Assembly (NCBI RefSeq): GCF_001634625.1
Contig: NZ_LRSE01000001.1
Location: forward strand, 1-64,000
Source: Croceicoccus bisphenolivorans
GTDB lineage: Bacteria; Pseudomonadota; Alphaproteobacteria; Sphingomonadales; Sphingomonadaceae
Direction: 5' to 3'
Length of the DNA stretch: 64,000 nucleotides
Below the pieces are notes generated by a model, which worked only from the letters and a program-made list of their open reading frames with translations, had not been told where the DNA came from and searched no databases. Below, in pieces: positions 1 through 10,957 of this stretch (positions within the stretch are counted from its first letter, which is position 1; every line of letters starts with the position of its first letter). The translations under genes and the position numbers were made by a program.

Positions 1-406
<406 letters not shown>

Positions 407-444
407 TCATATTCCCGCCCTGAATCCGAGCAAGGCTGCAAGTA

Positions 445-461
445 TGCCTAATTTTTAGGCA
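445..461. other. Inverted repeat TGCCTA-ATTTT-TAGGCA
   Basis: A perfect 6-bp inverted repeat with a 5-nt AT loop lies 11 bp past the stop codon of the EEP-family gene and about 100 bp upstream of the sigma-54 promoter. It could be a weak terminator for the EEP gene or an upstream protein site. There is no proper T-tract, so the terminator reading is weak. Confidence 0.3.
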
Positions 462-471
462 ACAATTGCGA

Positions 472-1170
472 TCAGGATTTGAGCACGAAAGTGGCCCAGA
501 CGGGCAAGTGATCCGACGCACGAGAGGCGAGAACGCTGTGGTGGACCCCGCTGGCGACGGGTTTCCATTCGCGACTGGCAAAGATCCTGTCCAACCGCGC
601 GATCGGGCGGCGGGTCGGAAAACTCGGCCCGCAATCCAGCGACTGCCAGTGGTCACGGAAGATCCGAAGCATCCCTCCGGTGCTGGACCACTCGTTCGTG
701 TCCCCCATCACGACCGTCGGGCAATTTTCGGAGCAGCCGTCGATATGGTTCAGCACGGCCTCGGCCTGATGACGACGGCGAAACCCCGACAGGTCGAGAT
801 GCATGCCGACCGCACGAATGCGGTGTCCGGAAACTTCCAGATCGACGCGAACGGCCCCGCGCGGCTCGAGGGTCGGAAGAACAAGGGGGTCCGCTTCAAC
901 CACCGCAATGTTCTTTTTAAGAAGGAACGTGTTGCCATGCCAGCCAAGGCTGCCGGGCCGGCCCGGCAAAGCGATCGGGCGATAGGCGGAATCCTCGATC
1001 CTTGCGCGGGGAAGGACGCTCTCCCTCTGCCCGAACCGGCGATCACACTCCTGCAAGGCGACGATATCAGCATCCATTTCGTGCAGGACCGCGAGGATCC
1101 GGTCCGGATCCCTTCGCCTGTCCAGCCCGACTGCCTTATGGATGTTGTAGGTGGCGAACTTCAGCTCCAT
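472..1170 (-). CDS. Endonuclease/exonuclease/phosphatase (EEP) family protein
   Basis: A 232-aa protein with the metal-dependent phosphoesterase fold shared by exonuclease III, DNase I and sphingomyelinases. Visible active-site motifs are YNIHKAVG with Asn9, LQEC with Glu41, GDTNE with Asp157 and Asn159, and SDHLPV with Asp220 and His221 at the end. There is no signal peptide, so it is probably cytoplasmic. The substrate (DNA, phospholipid or phosphoinositide-like) cannot be told from sequence. It is on the same strand as the PPOX-family gene, whose stop is 15 bp upstream, so the two may be co-transcribed. Confidence 0.85.
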   Translation of the reverse strand: MELKFATYNIHKAVGLDRRRDPDRILAVLHEMDADIVALQECDRRFGQRESVLPRARIEDSAYRPIALPGRPGSLGWHGNTFLLKKNIAVVEADPLVLPTLEPRGAVRVDLEVSGHRIRAVGMHLDLSGFRRRHQAEAVLNHIDGCSENCPTVVMGDTNEWSSTGGMLRIFRDHWQSLDCGPSFPTRRPIARLDRIFASREWKPVASGVHHSVLASRASDHLPVWATFVLKS

Positions 1171-1185
1171 TATCGTCCCAACGCC

Positions 1186-1770
1186 TCAGGAAGCATCGGG
1201 TTCTGACTGTCCCTGCCCGGAACCGAAATATCGCTTGGGGGGCCGCACCGGCAATCCATCAATACTGCTATTGCGCCCCTGCTGCCTGGCAAGCCATTCG
1301 TCTTCGCCTGTTTGCGCGTGATATTTCGTCAGTGTCGGTCGCTCTCGCTCGAACTCCATGTAAGGAACGCCGTAACCGCAACTGGTCTGTACGGTTTGGA
1401 CCTCAATGTCGAAGATCTGCCGGGTGCCGGGCAAGATGGTAAAATGCTCAGCAAGATCGCTCCAGCCCTCATCCTCCGCAAGAACCGGCCTGCCCCGCCC
1501 ATATATGCGGAGTATCATCGCCGGATTGGCGAAATTGCAGAACATGATCGTAATCCGCGGGTCGACAGCCAGATGGGCGTGCGTCTCGTTGCCCGATCCG
1601 GCAAGATCTAGATAGGCGACACGGTTCGGGCCGATAATGCGAAAGGCATCATAACCCTTCGGACTGAGATTGACCCGGCCCGAAGGCGCAGCTGTAGCGA
1701 CAAAAAACACCGGTTGGGCTGCGATCATCGCGCCATGCCGTTCGTCCAGCGCATCGAAGAATTGTGCCAT
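1186..1770 (-). CDS. Pyridoxamine 5'-phosphate oxidase (PPOX) family flavoprotein
   Basis: A 194-aa protein with an FMN-binding split-barrel fold. The pattern VFFVATAAPSGRVNLSPKGYD near residues 21-41, followed by VAYLDLAGSGNE, is typical of the PPOX-like group often labelled general stress or pyridoxamine oxidase-related proteins. It is unlikely to be PdxH, because the C-terminal PNP/PMP-binding signature is absent. The C-terminus is polar and probably disordered. A short gap separates it from prfC upstream (31 bp) and from the EEP gene downstream (15 bp). The true substrate is unknown. Confidence 0.85.
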   Translation of the reverse strand: MAQFFDALDERHGAMIAAQPVFFVATAAPSGRVNLSPKGYDAFRIIGPNRVAYLDLAGSGNETHAHLAVDPRITIMFCNFANPAMILRIYGRGRPVLAEDEGWSDLAEHFTILPGTRQIFDIEVQTVQTSCGYGVPYMEFERERPTLTKYHAQTGEDEWLARQQGRNSSIDGLPVRPPKRYFGSGQGQSEPDAS

Positions 1771-1801
1771 GCCCTGACCTTATCGATGCGGGCAAGCCGT
1801 G

Positions 1802-3340
1802 TCAGCGTTCTTTCGTCGCGCCGAAACCAAGGTCCGGGTTTTTTTCCTGCTGGTAACCGACATCCCACGATGATTTCGCGAGGAAGACCGGAGCGCCATC
1901 GCGATCCCTCGCCATATTGGCGCGGTTGAAGCCTGCGAATTCCTCGATCTTGCGGTCGTCGCCCTTGATCCAGCGCGCGGTTGCGAAAGGTGCAGGCTCC
2001 AGCCCCGCTTCCACCTTGTATTCGGCAGAAAGGCGGCTGATCAGCACGTCGAGCTGCAGCTGGCCGACAACACCGATCACCCATTGGCTGCCGATTTCCG
2101 GATAGAAGACCTGGATCACACCCTCTTCCGAAAGATCGTCCAGCGCCTTGCGCAACTGCTTGGTCTTCGTCGGGTCGACCAGTTGGACGCGCCGCAGGAT
2201 TTCGGGTGCGAAGTTCGGCAGGCCGGTGAAGCGGATGTCGTTCTTTTCCGAAAGGCTGTCGCCAACGCGCAGCGTGCCGTGGTTCGGAATGCCGATGATG
2301 TCGCCCGGTTCCGCCGTGTCCGCGATCTCGCGGTCCTGCGCGAAGAACATGATCGGTGAATGGACCGCAATCGGCTTGCCCAGCCCCGAAGGCGTGAGCT
2401 TCATGCCGCGCTTGAAGGTGCCGGAAACCAGTCGCATGAACGCAATGCGATCGCGGTGCTGCGGGTCCATGTTGGCCTGCACCTTGAAGATGAAGCCCGA
2501 AACCTCGTCCTGCGTCGGCTCGACCGGTCCGGCTTCGCTCGGCTGCGGACGCGGCGGCGGGGCGTATTGCGAGATCGCCTCTATCAGCTGGACAACGCCG
2601 AAATTCTTCAGCGCCGAACCGAAATAGACCGGCGTCAGGTCGCCGCCGCGATAAGCTTCCACGTCGAACTCGGGGTAGCCCATCTGGGCCAGTTCCGCCT
2701 GCTCGGAAAATTCCTCCGGAATCGTCGCGTTTTCATCGACCTTGCCGAGGAACTCCTTAGATCCGCCTTCGGGCCGCGCGACCGAACCATCGGCAAGGTC
2801 CAGGATCCCTTCGAATCGGCCGCCCATGCCCACCGGCCACGTCATCGGGCAGACGTCCAGCGCCAGCATGTCGGCCACTTCGTCGAGCAGTTCGAAAGGC
2901 TCGCGCCCTTCGCGGTCGACCTTGTTGACGAAGGTGATGATCGGCACCGAACGCAGGCGGCAGACTTCGAACAGTTTGCGGGTCTGCGGCTCGATCCCCT
3001 TGGCCGCGTCGATCACCATGATCGCGGAATCGACCGCGGTCAGCGTGCGGTAAGTATCTTCGGAGAAGTCCTCGTGGCCCGGTGTATCGAGCAGGTTGAA
3101 CGTGATGGTGTCCCCATTCTCGTCGACCCGCTCGAACGTCATGACAGACGACGTGACCGAGATGCCGCGCTGCTGTTCGATCTTCATCCAGTCAGAACGT
3201 GCGCGCCGCGCCTGACCGCGGGCCTTCACCTCGCCTGCAAGGTGGATCGCCCCGCCGGTCAGCAGCAGTTTTTCGGTAAGCGTCGTCTTACCGGCGTCAG
3301 GATGCGAAATGATCGCGAAAGTGCGGCGCTGGGATGCCAT
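1802..3340 (-). CDS. prfC: Peptide chain release factor 3 (RF3)
   Basis: A GTPase that removes RF1/RF2 from the ribosome after peptide release. The G1 motif SHPDAGKTT lies at residues 12-20, DTPGHEDF is G3, NKVD is G4, and the RF3-specific C-terminal domain follows. With the start at 3340 (MASQRRTFAII) it is 512 aa, close to the usual 520-530. An upstream in-frame start at 3382 would overlap the SDR stop by 35 bp and add a tail not seen in the family. It lies 7 bp past the SDR stop codon and is therefore probably co-transcribed with it. Confidence 0.95.
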   Translation of the reverse strand: MASQRRTFAIISHPDAGKTTLTEKLLLTGGAIHLAGEVKARGQARRARSDWMKIEQQRGISVTSSVMTFERVDENGDTITFNLLDTPGHEDFSEDTYRTLTAVDSAIMVIDAAKGIEPQTRKLFEVCRLRSVPIITFVNKVDREGREPFELLDEVADMLALDVCPMTWPVGMGGRFEGILDLADGSVARPEGGSKEFLGKVDENATIPEEFSEQAELAQMGYPEFDVEAYRGGDLTPVYFGSALKNFGVVQLIEAISQYAPPPRPQPSEAGPVEPTQDEVSGFIFKVQANMDPQHRDRIAFMRLVSGTFKRGMKLTPSGLGKPIAVHSPIMFFAQDREIADTAEPGDIIGIPNHGTLRVGDSLSEKNDIRFTGLPNFAPEILRRVQLVDPTKTKQLRKALDDLSEEGVIQVFYPEIGSQWVIGVVGQLQLDVLISRLSAEYKVEAGLEPAPFATARWIKGDDRKIEEFAGFNRANMARDRDGAPVFLAKSSWDVGYQQEKNPDLGFGATKER

Positions 3341-3347
3341 CTGGATT

Positions 3348-4097
3348 TCAGTCTTGCTTTCGTGCGACCTGAAAACCGGCAAAGCTCTGGCTTACCGGCA
3401 TCAGTTCGAGTGTGTTGATGTTGAGATGCGGCGGCAAGGTTGCCACCCAAAGCACTGTTTCTGCGATATCTTCACCCGTCATCGGATCAGATCCGGCGTA
3501 AAGATCGTCACTGGCCTTCTGGCTGCCGCCAGTGCGGATCACGGTGAATTCGGTTTCGACCATGCCCGGCTCGATCGATGTCACCCGCACGCCCGTTCCG
3601 TGAAGATCGGAGCGCAGGCCGAGGCTGAACTGCCGGACGAAAGCCTTTGTCCCGCCATAGACGTTGCCGCCGGTGTAGGGATAAGTCGAAGCAACAGACG
3701 ACAGGTTCACGATCGCCCCCTTACGCTCGATCAGCAGCGGCAGAAGTTTCCGCGTGAGGGACACCAGCGCGGTCACGTTGGTGTCGATCATGGTCTTCCA
3801 CTGGTCGAGATCGCTGTCCTGCGCCTTTGACGTGCCAAGCGCCAGCCCTGCATTGTTGACCAGGCAGTCCACCGCTGCGAACTCCCCTTGCAGCGCGTCC
3901 AGCACGATATCACGCGCAGCTTCGTCCCGCACGTCGAAGGCGGCAGGCATGAAACGGTCGCCCAGTTCGTCGCGCAGCGCCTCCAGCCTGTCCGCGCGGC
4001 GGCCCGTACCCACGACATGCCAGCCGGCGCCCACAAATTCGCGCGCGCAGGCTGCGCCGATGCCCGAAGTCGCTCCGGTCACGAGTGCGGTCGGCAT
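3348..4097 (-). CDS. SDR-family NAD(P)-dependent oxidoreductase (YdfG-like)
   Basis: A classical short-chain dehydrogenase of 249 aa. The cofactor motif TGATSGIG is at residues 7-14, NNAG at 81-84, the catalytic Ser near 134, and YGGTK gives Tyr147 and Lys151. An Arg pair after the second strand (GRRADR) suggests NADP(H) preference. The C-terminal PHLNINTLELMPVSQSFAG resembles 3-hydroxy acid / serine 3-dehydrogenases of the YdfG group. It lies 3 bp past the epimerase-like gene, in the same minus-strand run. The physiological substrate is not determined. Confidence 0.9.
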   Translation of the reverse strand: MPTALVTGATSGIGAACAREFVGAGWHVVGTGRRADRLEALRDELGDRFMPAAFDVRDEAARDIVLDALQGEFAAVDCLVNNAGLALGTSKAQDSDLDQWKTMIDTNVTALVSLTRKLLPLLIERKGAIVNLSSVASTYPYTGGNVYGGTKAFVRQFSLGLRSDLHGTGVRVTSIEPGMVETEFTVIRTGGSQKASDDLYAGSDPMTGEDIAETVLWVATLPPHLNINTLELMPVSQSFAGFQVARKQD

Positions 4098-4100
4098 GGT

Positions 4101-5009
4101 CTAGTCTCCTGTAACGGCTGGTCGGATCGTGATGTCTACGCGGAACGAGCGCTCTTCGCCCGGTTCCAGTTCCATGACGCCGGGCTTTTCGTGGAAATCG
4201 CCGTCGAAACCAACGGGGTCGGCGTGACCCGCCCACGGCTCGAGGCAGATGAAGTCGGCCCCCGGCTTTTGCCAGATGCCCAGCATCGGGCAATCGGGAA
4301 AGGCCATCTGGATCGCCGCTGCGCTGGCGCCCTCACCTTCGGGAACCGCGCCTTCGTAGCACAGGCCGCGACTTTCCAGCTTGTCCCAGATCAGCGCGTC
4401 GGCACGGAACAGCCCGGAATGGAGAGCGATCCTGCGATCCACGACCGGCGTATCTTCGAAGAAACAGAGCAGTCCGTCGCTGTCGAGGCGGCGGATCGGG
4501 CCTGCCTCTCGCTCGAAAAAACGCACGGAATGGTCACGCTTGTCCCCGCCGCCGGGAAGCGGCCAGGCGAAACCGGGGTGGAAGCCGATGCTGAACGGCA
4601 TCGCACTTTCACCGGTGTTCCGAACGGTTGCGGTAATCGCGAGCGTCGCGTCCTCTATCGCGTAATGGAGGTCGAGGTCGAACGCGAAGGGGAAAACCGC
4701 CCGCGTGTCATCGTCGTCCGACAGCCGGAACAGCGCTGCATCATCGTCGTGCGAAACGCAGTCGAAAGCGCGTTTGCGGGCAAAGCCATGCCTTGGAAGG
4801 GCATATTCTGCCCCGTCCAGCCGCAGCTTGCCGCCCGCCAGTTCGCCCACGATGGGGAACAGGATCGGCGAGCGGCCCGACCAGACTTCGGGGTTGCCAT
4901 CGGTCATCCACTCGGCCCCGCTGGCATCGGTCAACGATACCAGTTCGGCGCCGAGCGACGAGATGCGAGCGGTCAGCCCGCCCGATCCGATGGCGTAAGT
5001 CTCGCTCAT
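4101..5009 (-). CDS. Aldose 1-epimerase family protein (galactose mutarotase-like, LacX type)
   Basis: A 302-aa beta-sandwich protein of the COG2017 superfamily. Conserved segments are GRSPILFPIVGEL, the active-site LPRHGFAR, FSIGFHPGFAWPLPGG and the late CLEPWAGHADP. The family interconverts sugar anomers in the cytoplasm. It is followed after 3 bp by the SDR gene and preceded after 10 bp by pheT, so it lies at the tail of the pheST run. No sugar specificity can be read from the sequence. Confidence 0.85.
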   Translation of the reverse strand: MSETYAIGSGGLTARISSLGAELVSLTDASGAEWMTDGNPEVWSGRSPILFPIVGELAGGKLRLDGAEYALPRHGFARKRAFDCVSHDDDAALFRLSDDDDTRAVFPFAFDLDLHYAIEDATLAITATVRNTGESAMPFSIGFHPGFAWPLPGGGDKRDHSVRFFEREAGPIRRLDSDGLLCFFEDTPVVDRRIALHSGLFRADALIWDKLESRGLCYEGAVPEGEGASAAAIQMAFPDCPMLGIWQKPGADFICLEPWAGHADPVGFDGDFHEKPGVMELEPGEERSFRVDITIRPAVTGD

Positions 5010-5019
5010 CCCCCCGTCA

Positions 5020-7419
5020 TCAACCCCTGAGTGTTGCGCCCTGCTTGGCAGCAGCAGCCGTTACCGCGTCGCTGACCGCCTTGAGATCGGCATCGGTGAA
5101 CGTCGCTTCGACCGGCTGCATCGTGACCTCGATCGCCAGAGACTTCTGCCCCTCGGGCACGCCCTGTCCGGTGAATACGTCGAACAGGCGGGCATCGACG
5201 ATGCGCTTCTTGTCCGCAGCCTTCACCACGCGAACCAGATCGCCTGCGGGAAGATCGGCAGGGACGAGGAACGCGAAGTCGCGCGACACGGCCTGAAGCG
5301 AGGGCGGCGTGTAGCTGGCCCGCGTGAACGTGGCCGCGCCCTTCTTCGCCGGAATCGCTTCGAGGTCGATTTCGACCACCACGACTGTGCCTTCAAGGTC
5401 GAACTGCTTGGCGGCCGAGGGGTGCAGCGTACCGAAGCGCGCGAGCACGTTCTTGGGGCCAAGACGCAGCGTGGCCGACTGGCCGGGGTGATACTGGCTC
5501 CCCGCCTCGCCCATGATCATCATGTTGCCGACCGGCGCACCGGCGGCTTCCAGAAGAGCAATAGCCTCGGCCTTGGCGTCGAACGCGTCGAAACCCTGCG
5601 CCTTGCCGGACTGCCACGAACGCGGAGTACGTTCACCCGCCAGCACAACGCCGAGCGTCAGGCGCTCGTCGCTCGCGCCGCCCTTGCCGCGCAGGTAACG
5701 GCGGCCAACCTCGAACAGGCGGACCGAGGAAGCGCCGCGCGCCATGTTGCGCTTTGCCGCCATGAGCAGGCCGGGGATGAGCGAGGGGCGCATGGCCTTC
5801 ATGTCCTCGCTGATCGGGTTGGCCAGGACCCAGAGCGGTTCGTCGGCAAAGGCTTCTGCCTCCGCCATAGGCAGGAACGACCAGGTGATCGCCTCGTGAA
5901 GCCCTCGCGCAGCAGCGGCGCGGCGCGCACGGCGTTCGCGGCTCTGCATCGGGGTCGCGGTCGGCTTGGCGACGCCCTCGGCACGCGGCAGCGCGACCGA
6001 GGGGACATCGTCCAGACCGTGGATGCGGATCACTTCCTCGACAATGTCAGGCGCGCCGTCGACGTCGGGACGCCAGCTCGGCACGGTAACCGCCCAGTGG
6101 TTCTCGACCTCGGCGATCTCGAAGCCCAGCGCGGACAGGATGCGGCGCTGTTCGTCCTCGCGCACGGCGACGCCGCCGAGGCTTTCGGCCAGCGCGGGTT
6201 CGTAGCGGACGACCTTGCCGCCCGCAGGGGGCGCGCCGACATGGACCGCCTCGCTCGCCTCGCCCCCGCAGATGTCGAGGATGAGGCCTGTCAGGACTTC
6301 CAGACCGGTGCCGAGAAAATCGGTGTCGACCCCGCGCTCGAACCGGCTGCGTGCATCGCTCGTCAGGTTGAGCGCGCGGCCTGTGTGGGCGATGCGTTCG
6401 GGATCGAAATACGCGACTTCGAGCAGGACGTCGCTGGTATCGTCGCCGCAGCCCGAATGCTCACCGCCCATGATGCCCGCGATGTCGTGGACGCCGTTGT
6501 CATCGGCGATCACGGTCATGCTCTCGTCGAGCAGGTAGTGTTTTTCGTTGAGCGCGGTGACGCCCTCGCCCGCTTTGGCACGGCGTGCGACAATCGCGCC
6601 GGACAGCTTAGCGACATCGTAAGCATGGCTGGGACGGCCATAAGTCAGCATCACATAGTTGGTGATGTCGACAAGCGCCGAGATCGGACGCTGCCCCCCC
6701 GACTTGAGGCGCGCCTGCATCCATGCCGGGCTCTGCCCGTTGGTCACGCCCTTGATGACGCGGCCGAAGAACGCGGGGCATCCTTCGCGGTCGTCGCTGC
6801 GAATCTCTACCGGACAGGGATAGCTGCCCGCGTGGACCGTATCGGCCACCGGCTTCAGCGTGCCGAGGCCTGCCGCCGCCAGATCGCGCGCAATGCCGTA
6901 CACGCCCATGCAGTCGGGGCGGTTCGGCGTGATCGAGAGGTCGAAGGCCGGATCGTCGAGATCCGCGAAAGTCGCGAACTCGGTGCCGATCGGCGCATCG
7001 GCGGGAAGCTCGATGATGCCTTCGTGATCGTCGCCAAGGTCAAGCTCGCGGCTCGAACACATCATACCGTTCGATTCGACACCGCGGATCGCGGCCTTGC
7101 GCATTTCCATGCCGTTCGACGGCACGACCGCGCCCGGAGTGCCGAGCACGCCGACAAGGCCCGCACGCGCATTGGGCGCGCCGCAGACGACCTGCAGCGG
7201 GTTGCCGTCACCCAGATCGACCGACAGCACTTGCAGCTTATCGGCATCGGGATGCGGCGCGGCGGTCAACACTTTCGCCACGCGGAACCCCGCGAGAGCC
7301 TGCGCGGGATTCTCGATGCCTTCAACCTCCAAGCCAATCGCGTTAAGCTTCGCCGCGATTTCAGCGACGGTCGCTTCGGTGTCGAGGTGGTCCTTCAACC
7401 AGGAGAGCGAGAACTTCAT
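5020..7419 (-). CDS. pheT: Phenylalanine--tRNA ligase beta subunit
   Basis: A 799-aa beta subunit of the alpha2-beta2 phenylalanyl-tRNA synthetase. From N- to C-terminus it has the EMAP-like tRNA-binding OB fold (about 40-150), the B3/B4 editing domain (about 210-380), the B5 domain (about 400-475), the catalytic-like core, and a C-terminal anticodon-binding FDX-ACB domain with the typical SRDFAFLVP and [13 protein letters not shown] blocks. The length is normal. Its ATG overlaps the pheS stop in an ATGA arrangement, which indicates translational coupling. Confidence 0.98.
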   Translation of the reverse strand: MKFSLSWLKDHLDTEATVAEIAAKLNAIGLEVEGIENPAQALAGFRVAKVLTAAPHPDADKLQVLSVDLGDGNPLQVVCGAPNARAGLVGVLGTPGAVVPSNGMEMRKAAIRGVESNGMMCSSRELDLGDDHEGIIELPADAPIGTEFATFADLDDPAFDLSITPNRPDCMGVYGIARDLAAAGLGTLKPVADTVHAGSYPCPVEIRSDDREGCPAFFGRVIKGVTNGQSPAWMQARLKSGGQRPISALVDITNYVMLTYGRPSHAYDVAKLSGAIVARRAKAGEGVTALNEKHYLLDESMTVIADDNGVHDIAGIMGGEHSGCGDDTSDVLLEVAYFDPERIAHTGRALNLTSDARSRFERGVDTDFLGTGLEVLTGLILDICGGEASEAVHVGAPPAGGKVVRYEPALAESLGGVAVREDEQRRILSALGFEIAEVENHWAVTVPSWRPDVDGAPDIVEEVIRIHGLDDVPSVALPRAEGVAKPTATPMQSRERRARRAAAARGLHEAITWSFLPMAEAEAFADEPLWVLANPISEDMKAMRPSLIPGLLMAAKRNMARGASSVRLFEVGRRYLRGKGGASDERLTLGVVLAGERTPRSWQSGKAQGFDAFDAKAEAIALLEAAGAPVGNMMIMGEAGSQYHPGQSATLRLGPKNVLARFGTLHPSAAKQFDLEGTVVVVEIDLEAIPAKKGAATFTRASYTPPSLQAVSRDFAFLVPADLPAGDLVRVVKAADKKRIVDARLFDVFTGQGVPEGQKSLAIEVTMQPVEATFTDADLKAVSDAVTAAAAKQGATLRG

Positions 7420-8555
7420 GCGCCTACTCCCACGCCGCCGGAAAGGGTGGGCACATCGAGCGCCGCAAATCCGTAATGCTTCATCCAGCGCAGATCACCG
7501 TCGAAGAACGCGCGCAGGTCGTCCATGCCATATTTCAGCATGGCAAGCCGGTCGACACCGGTGCCGAATGCAAAGCCCTGCCACTCGTCGGGGTCAAGCC
7601 CGCCGAATTCGATGACGCGGCGGTTGACCATGCCCGAGCCGAGCACTTCCATCCACGCATGCCCTTCATCGTCGCCCGAACCACCGACGACCCGCCTGCC
7701 CTTTTCCATCGAATAACCGACATCGACCTCGACCGAAGGTTCGGTAAAGGGGAAGTAGCTGGGACGTAGGCGCAGGACGATGTCGTCACGCTCGAAAAAG
7801 GCCTTGAGGAAGGTCTCCAGTGTCCATTTCAGGTGTCCGAGATGGATGCCCTTGTCGATGACAAGTCCTTCGATTTGGTGGAACATCGGCGTGTGCGTCG
7901 CATCGCTGTCAGAGCGGTAAACGCGGCCCGGCGCGATGATGCGCAGCGGCGCGCCTTCCTTCAGCATCGAGCGGATCTGCACCGGCGAGGTATGCGTGCG
8001 CAGCAGCATCGAGCGGAACTCTTGTTGGCCTACCGCTTCGCTATTTGAGGCCGGCTGGGCCTCGGACATATCCGGGAAGTAGAACGTGTCGTGCATCGCG
8101 CGCGCCGGATGGCTTTCCGGCATGTTGAGCGCGGTGAAGTTATGCCAGTCGTCCTCGATCTCAGGCCCCGTTGCGACGGCAAAGCCCAGATCCGCGAAAA
8201 TTTCCGCCAGTTCGTCCATCACCTGCGAAACAGGATGAACCGAACCGGTTGGCGCGTCAGGCGAAGGGAGCGACAGGTCCAGCGTTTCGGAAGCGAGCCT
8301 TGCCTCCAGAGCGGCACCTTCCAGCGCGGTCTTGCGCGTTGCCAACGCGGCGGCAACCTCGTCGCGCACAGCGTTGAAAAGCGCACCGGCCTTTGAGCGT
8401 TCTTCAGGGCTCATTCCGCCAAGGGTCTTCATCAGCCCTGAAATGCTGCCTTTTTTGCCGAGATAGGCCACGCGATGCTGTTCAAGAGCATCCAGTGTTT
8501 CCGCATCGGCAATGCGCGCCAAGGCCTCGGCGCGGAGCGAATCGGTGTCTGTCAT
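7416..8555 (-). CDS. pheS: Phenylalanine--tRNA ligase alpha subunit
   Basis: A 379-aa catalytic subunit when started at [13 protein letters not shown] longer frame to 8684 has no family-like sequence and is rejected. The class II motifs are clear: [30 protein letters not shown] and [13 protein letters not shown]. An N-terminal coiled coil for tRNA binding precedes them. Residues 163-182 (after HDTFYFPD) form an extra polar Gln/Ser/Glu-rich stretch between the usual substrate-loop elements, longer than in E. coli PheS. It overlaps pheT by 4 bp and heads the operon. Confidence 0.98.
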   Translation of the reverse strand: MTDTDSLRAEALARIADAETLDALEQHRVAYLGKKGSISGLMKTLGGMSPEERSKAGALFNAVRDEVAAALATRKTALEGAALEARLASETLDLSLPSPDAPTGSVHPVSQVMDELAEIFADLGFAVATGPEIEDDWHNFTALNMPESHPARAMHDTFYFPDMSEAQPASNSEAVGQQEFRSMLLRTHTSPVQIRSMLKEGAPLRIIAPGRVYRSDSDATHTPMFHQIEGLVIDKGIHLGHLKWTLETFLKAFFERDDIVLRLRPSYFPFTEPSVEVDVGYSMEKGRRVVGGSGDDEGHAWMEVLGSGMVNRRVIEFGGLDPDEWQGFAFGTGVDRLAMLKYGMDDLRAFFDGDLRWMKHYGFAALDVPTLSGGVGVGA

Positions 8556-8659
8556 GAATCCTGTCGCTAAATTTGTTCTGAACGGTTGCGAGCGCTCTCT
8601 AGGCACACGGCGGCGGCTCCGCAATGCCCCGCCTTGGCGCGACGCTGACGCCAAACCAT

Positions 8660-8693
8660 GACAACCGTTGTCGATAGATGACAAACGCTGTTC
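8660..8693. promoter_or_regulatory. Two tandem imperfect palindromes, 20 bp apart, upstream of pheS
   Basis: GACAACCGTTGTC (8660-8672) is a palindrome with one central base. A related copy GACAAACGCTGTTC follows at 8680-8693. The 20-bp repeat period is about two helical turns, as expected for two dimers on one DNA face. They lie about 105 bp upstream of the pheS start. They look like an operator; the regulator is unknown. Confidence 0.4.
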
Positions 8694-8779
8694 GAAAGGA
8701 CCCTGCCAGCTTGCGGCAGCAAGGAGGGCTTTTCATAGCTGTGCGCAAGATCACTGCCACTATTGGCCCTTCCATATAG

Positions 8780-8930
8780 CAAGGGTCGTAAGGGGCCAGT
8801 GTCCATATCGCTCGGATAGGGTCGCAGTCCTTGCGAAAGCTCGGCATCCGGTGCGCAGGTTGGGGGACCGGCGCAACGGAATCCGGGGGATTTGAAGGCG
8901 CGGAATGTTTCAGGCATTCCGCGCCTTTTT
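8780..8930 (+). ncRNA. Candidate small RNA ending at an orphan terminator
   Basis: A strong rho-independent terminator on the plus strand (8895-8930) has no plus-strand gene upstream; pheS and pckA both run on the minus strand. The preceding 100-150 nt is GC-rich with several possible stems, for example CCGGT...ACCGG near 8848-8871, and a possible -10 (TATAGC) near 8775. I do not recognise 6S, SRP, RNase P or tmRNA sequence. The 5' end is a guess. Confidence 0.35.
8895..8930 (+). terminator. Rho-independent terminator (plus strand)
   Basis: Perfect 13-bp arms AAGGCGCGGAATG / CATTCCGCGCCTT with a 7-nt loop run into five T residues on the plus strand. On the minus strand the stem is not followed by a T-tract, so the terminator is directional. 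Confidence 0.75.
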
Positions 8931-8964
8931 CCATTTCTGCAGGGCGCAACATCACATCCCAACG

Positions 8965-8999
8965 AAAACACCCCGGATCGCAAAGATCCGGGGTGTTTT
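8965..8999 (-). terminator. pckA rho-independent terminator (bidirectional)
   Basis: Perfect 15-bp arms AAAACACCCCGGATC / GATCCGGGGTGTTTT with a 5-nt loop lie 22 bp past the pckA stop. T-runs exist on both strands, so it can also stop plus-strand transcription. Confidence 0.85.
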
Positions 9000-9021
9000 G
9001 CTTGCCGGTTAGCGGATGCGA

Positions 9022-10611
<1,590 letters not shown>

Positions 10612-10957
10612 GTCTGTCTCCTGTCAGCGCCCCTGCCGATGGCGTAGGCGGGGCGGGGCCTCTTCATTGAGGCGGGCCTTTCAGCTCTCGACTGTTCGAG
10701 CGGGCCAGACCGGCGTTCTCCCTCGTCCTGTCTGCCCTCCGGCCTGCGCCGGAACCGGAATTGCGCATAGTCGAGCGACGGTTTCGCGTCAAACCGCCTG
10801 TGAATGAACGACAAGCCGCCCGCGAATCCCGTATTCGGACAGGGCTTTACCGCATGTGCGCAGGGGACTTTTCCCGCACCGGATTGGCGAATCCGTTTAC
10901 GATTGGCTAAGCGGCTGGCATGGATGCAACACTCGATGCTTCGATCAAGGATGACAC
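10612..10957. other. 346-bp divergent promoter region pckA / chvI
   Basis: No gene is visible. It should contain both divergent promoters. Visible elements are the hairpin-forming GCCTC-TTCATT-GAGGC at about 10658-10673 in the likely pckA leader, and CGGATT-GGCG-AATCCG (10880-10895), an inverted repeat with 6-bp arms about 60 bp before chvI. I could not identify a confident -35/-10 pair. Confidence 0.4.

Larger units (their letters stand above)
8556..9021. other. 466-bp non-coding region between pheS and pckA
   Basis: No convincing protein gene is present; overlapping frames on both strands have no family-like sequence. The region should contain the pheST promoter (minus strand). It also holds two tandem imperfect palindromes at 8660-8693, a strong plus-strand terminator at 8895-8930 with no annotated plus-strand gene before it, and the bidirectional pckA terminator at 8965-8999. 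Confidence 0.6.

Noticed and set aside
445-461. TGCCTA-ATTTT-TAGGCA as a transcription terminator
   Set aside because: The stem is only 6 bp and the T-tract is poor. I list it only as an inverted repeat.
5422-7476. A 684-codon open frame on the plus strand opposite pheT
   Set aside because: It is antisense to an intact PheT. No family-like residues are seen.
8567-8983. A 138-codon minus-strand frame upstream of pheS
   Set aside because: It crosses the terminator and palindromes and has no family-like sequence. It is not needed to explain the region.
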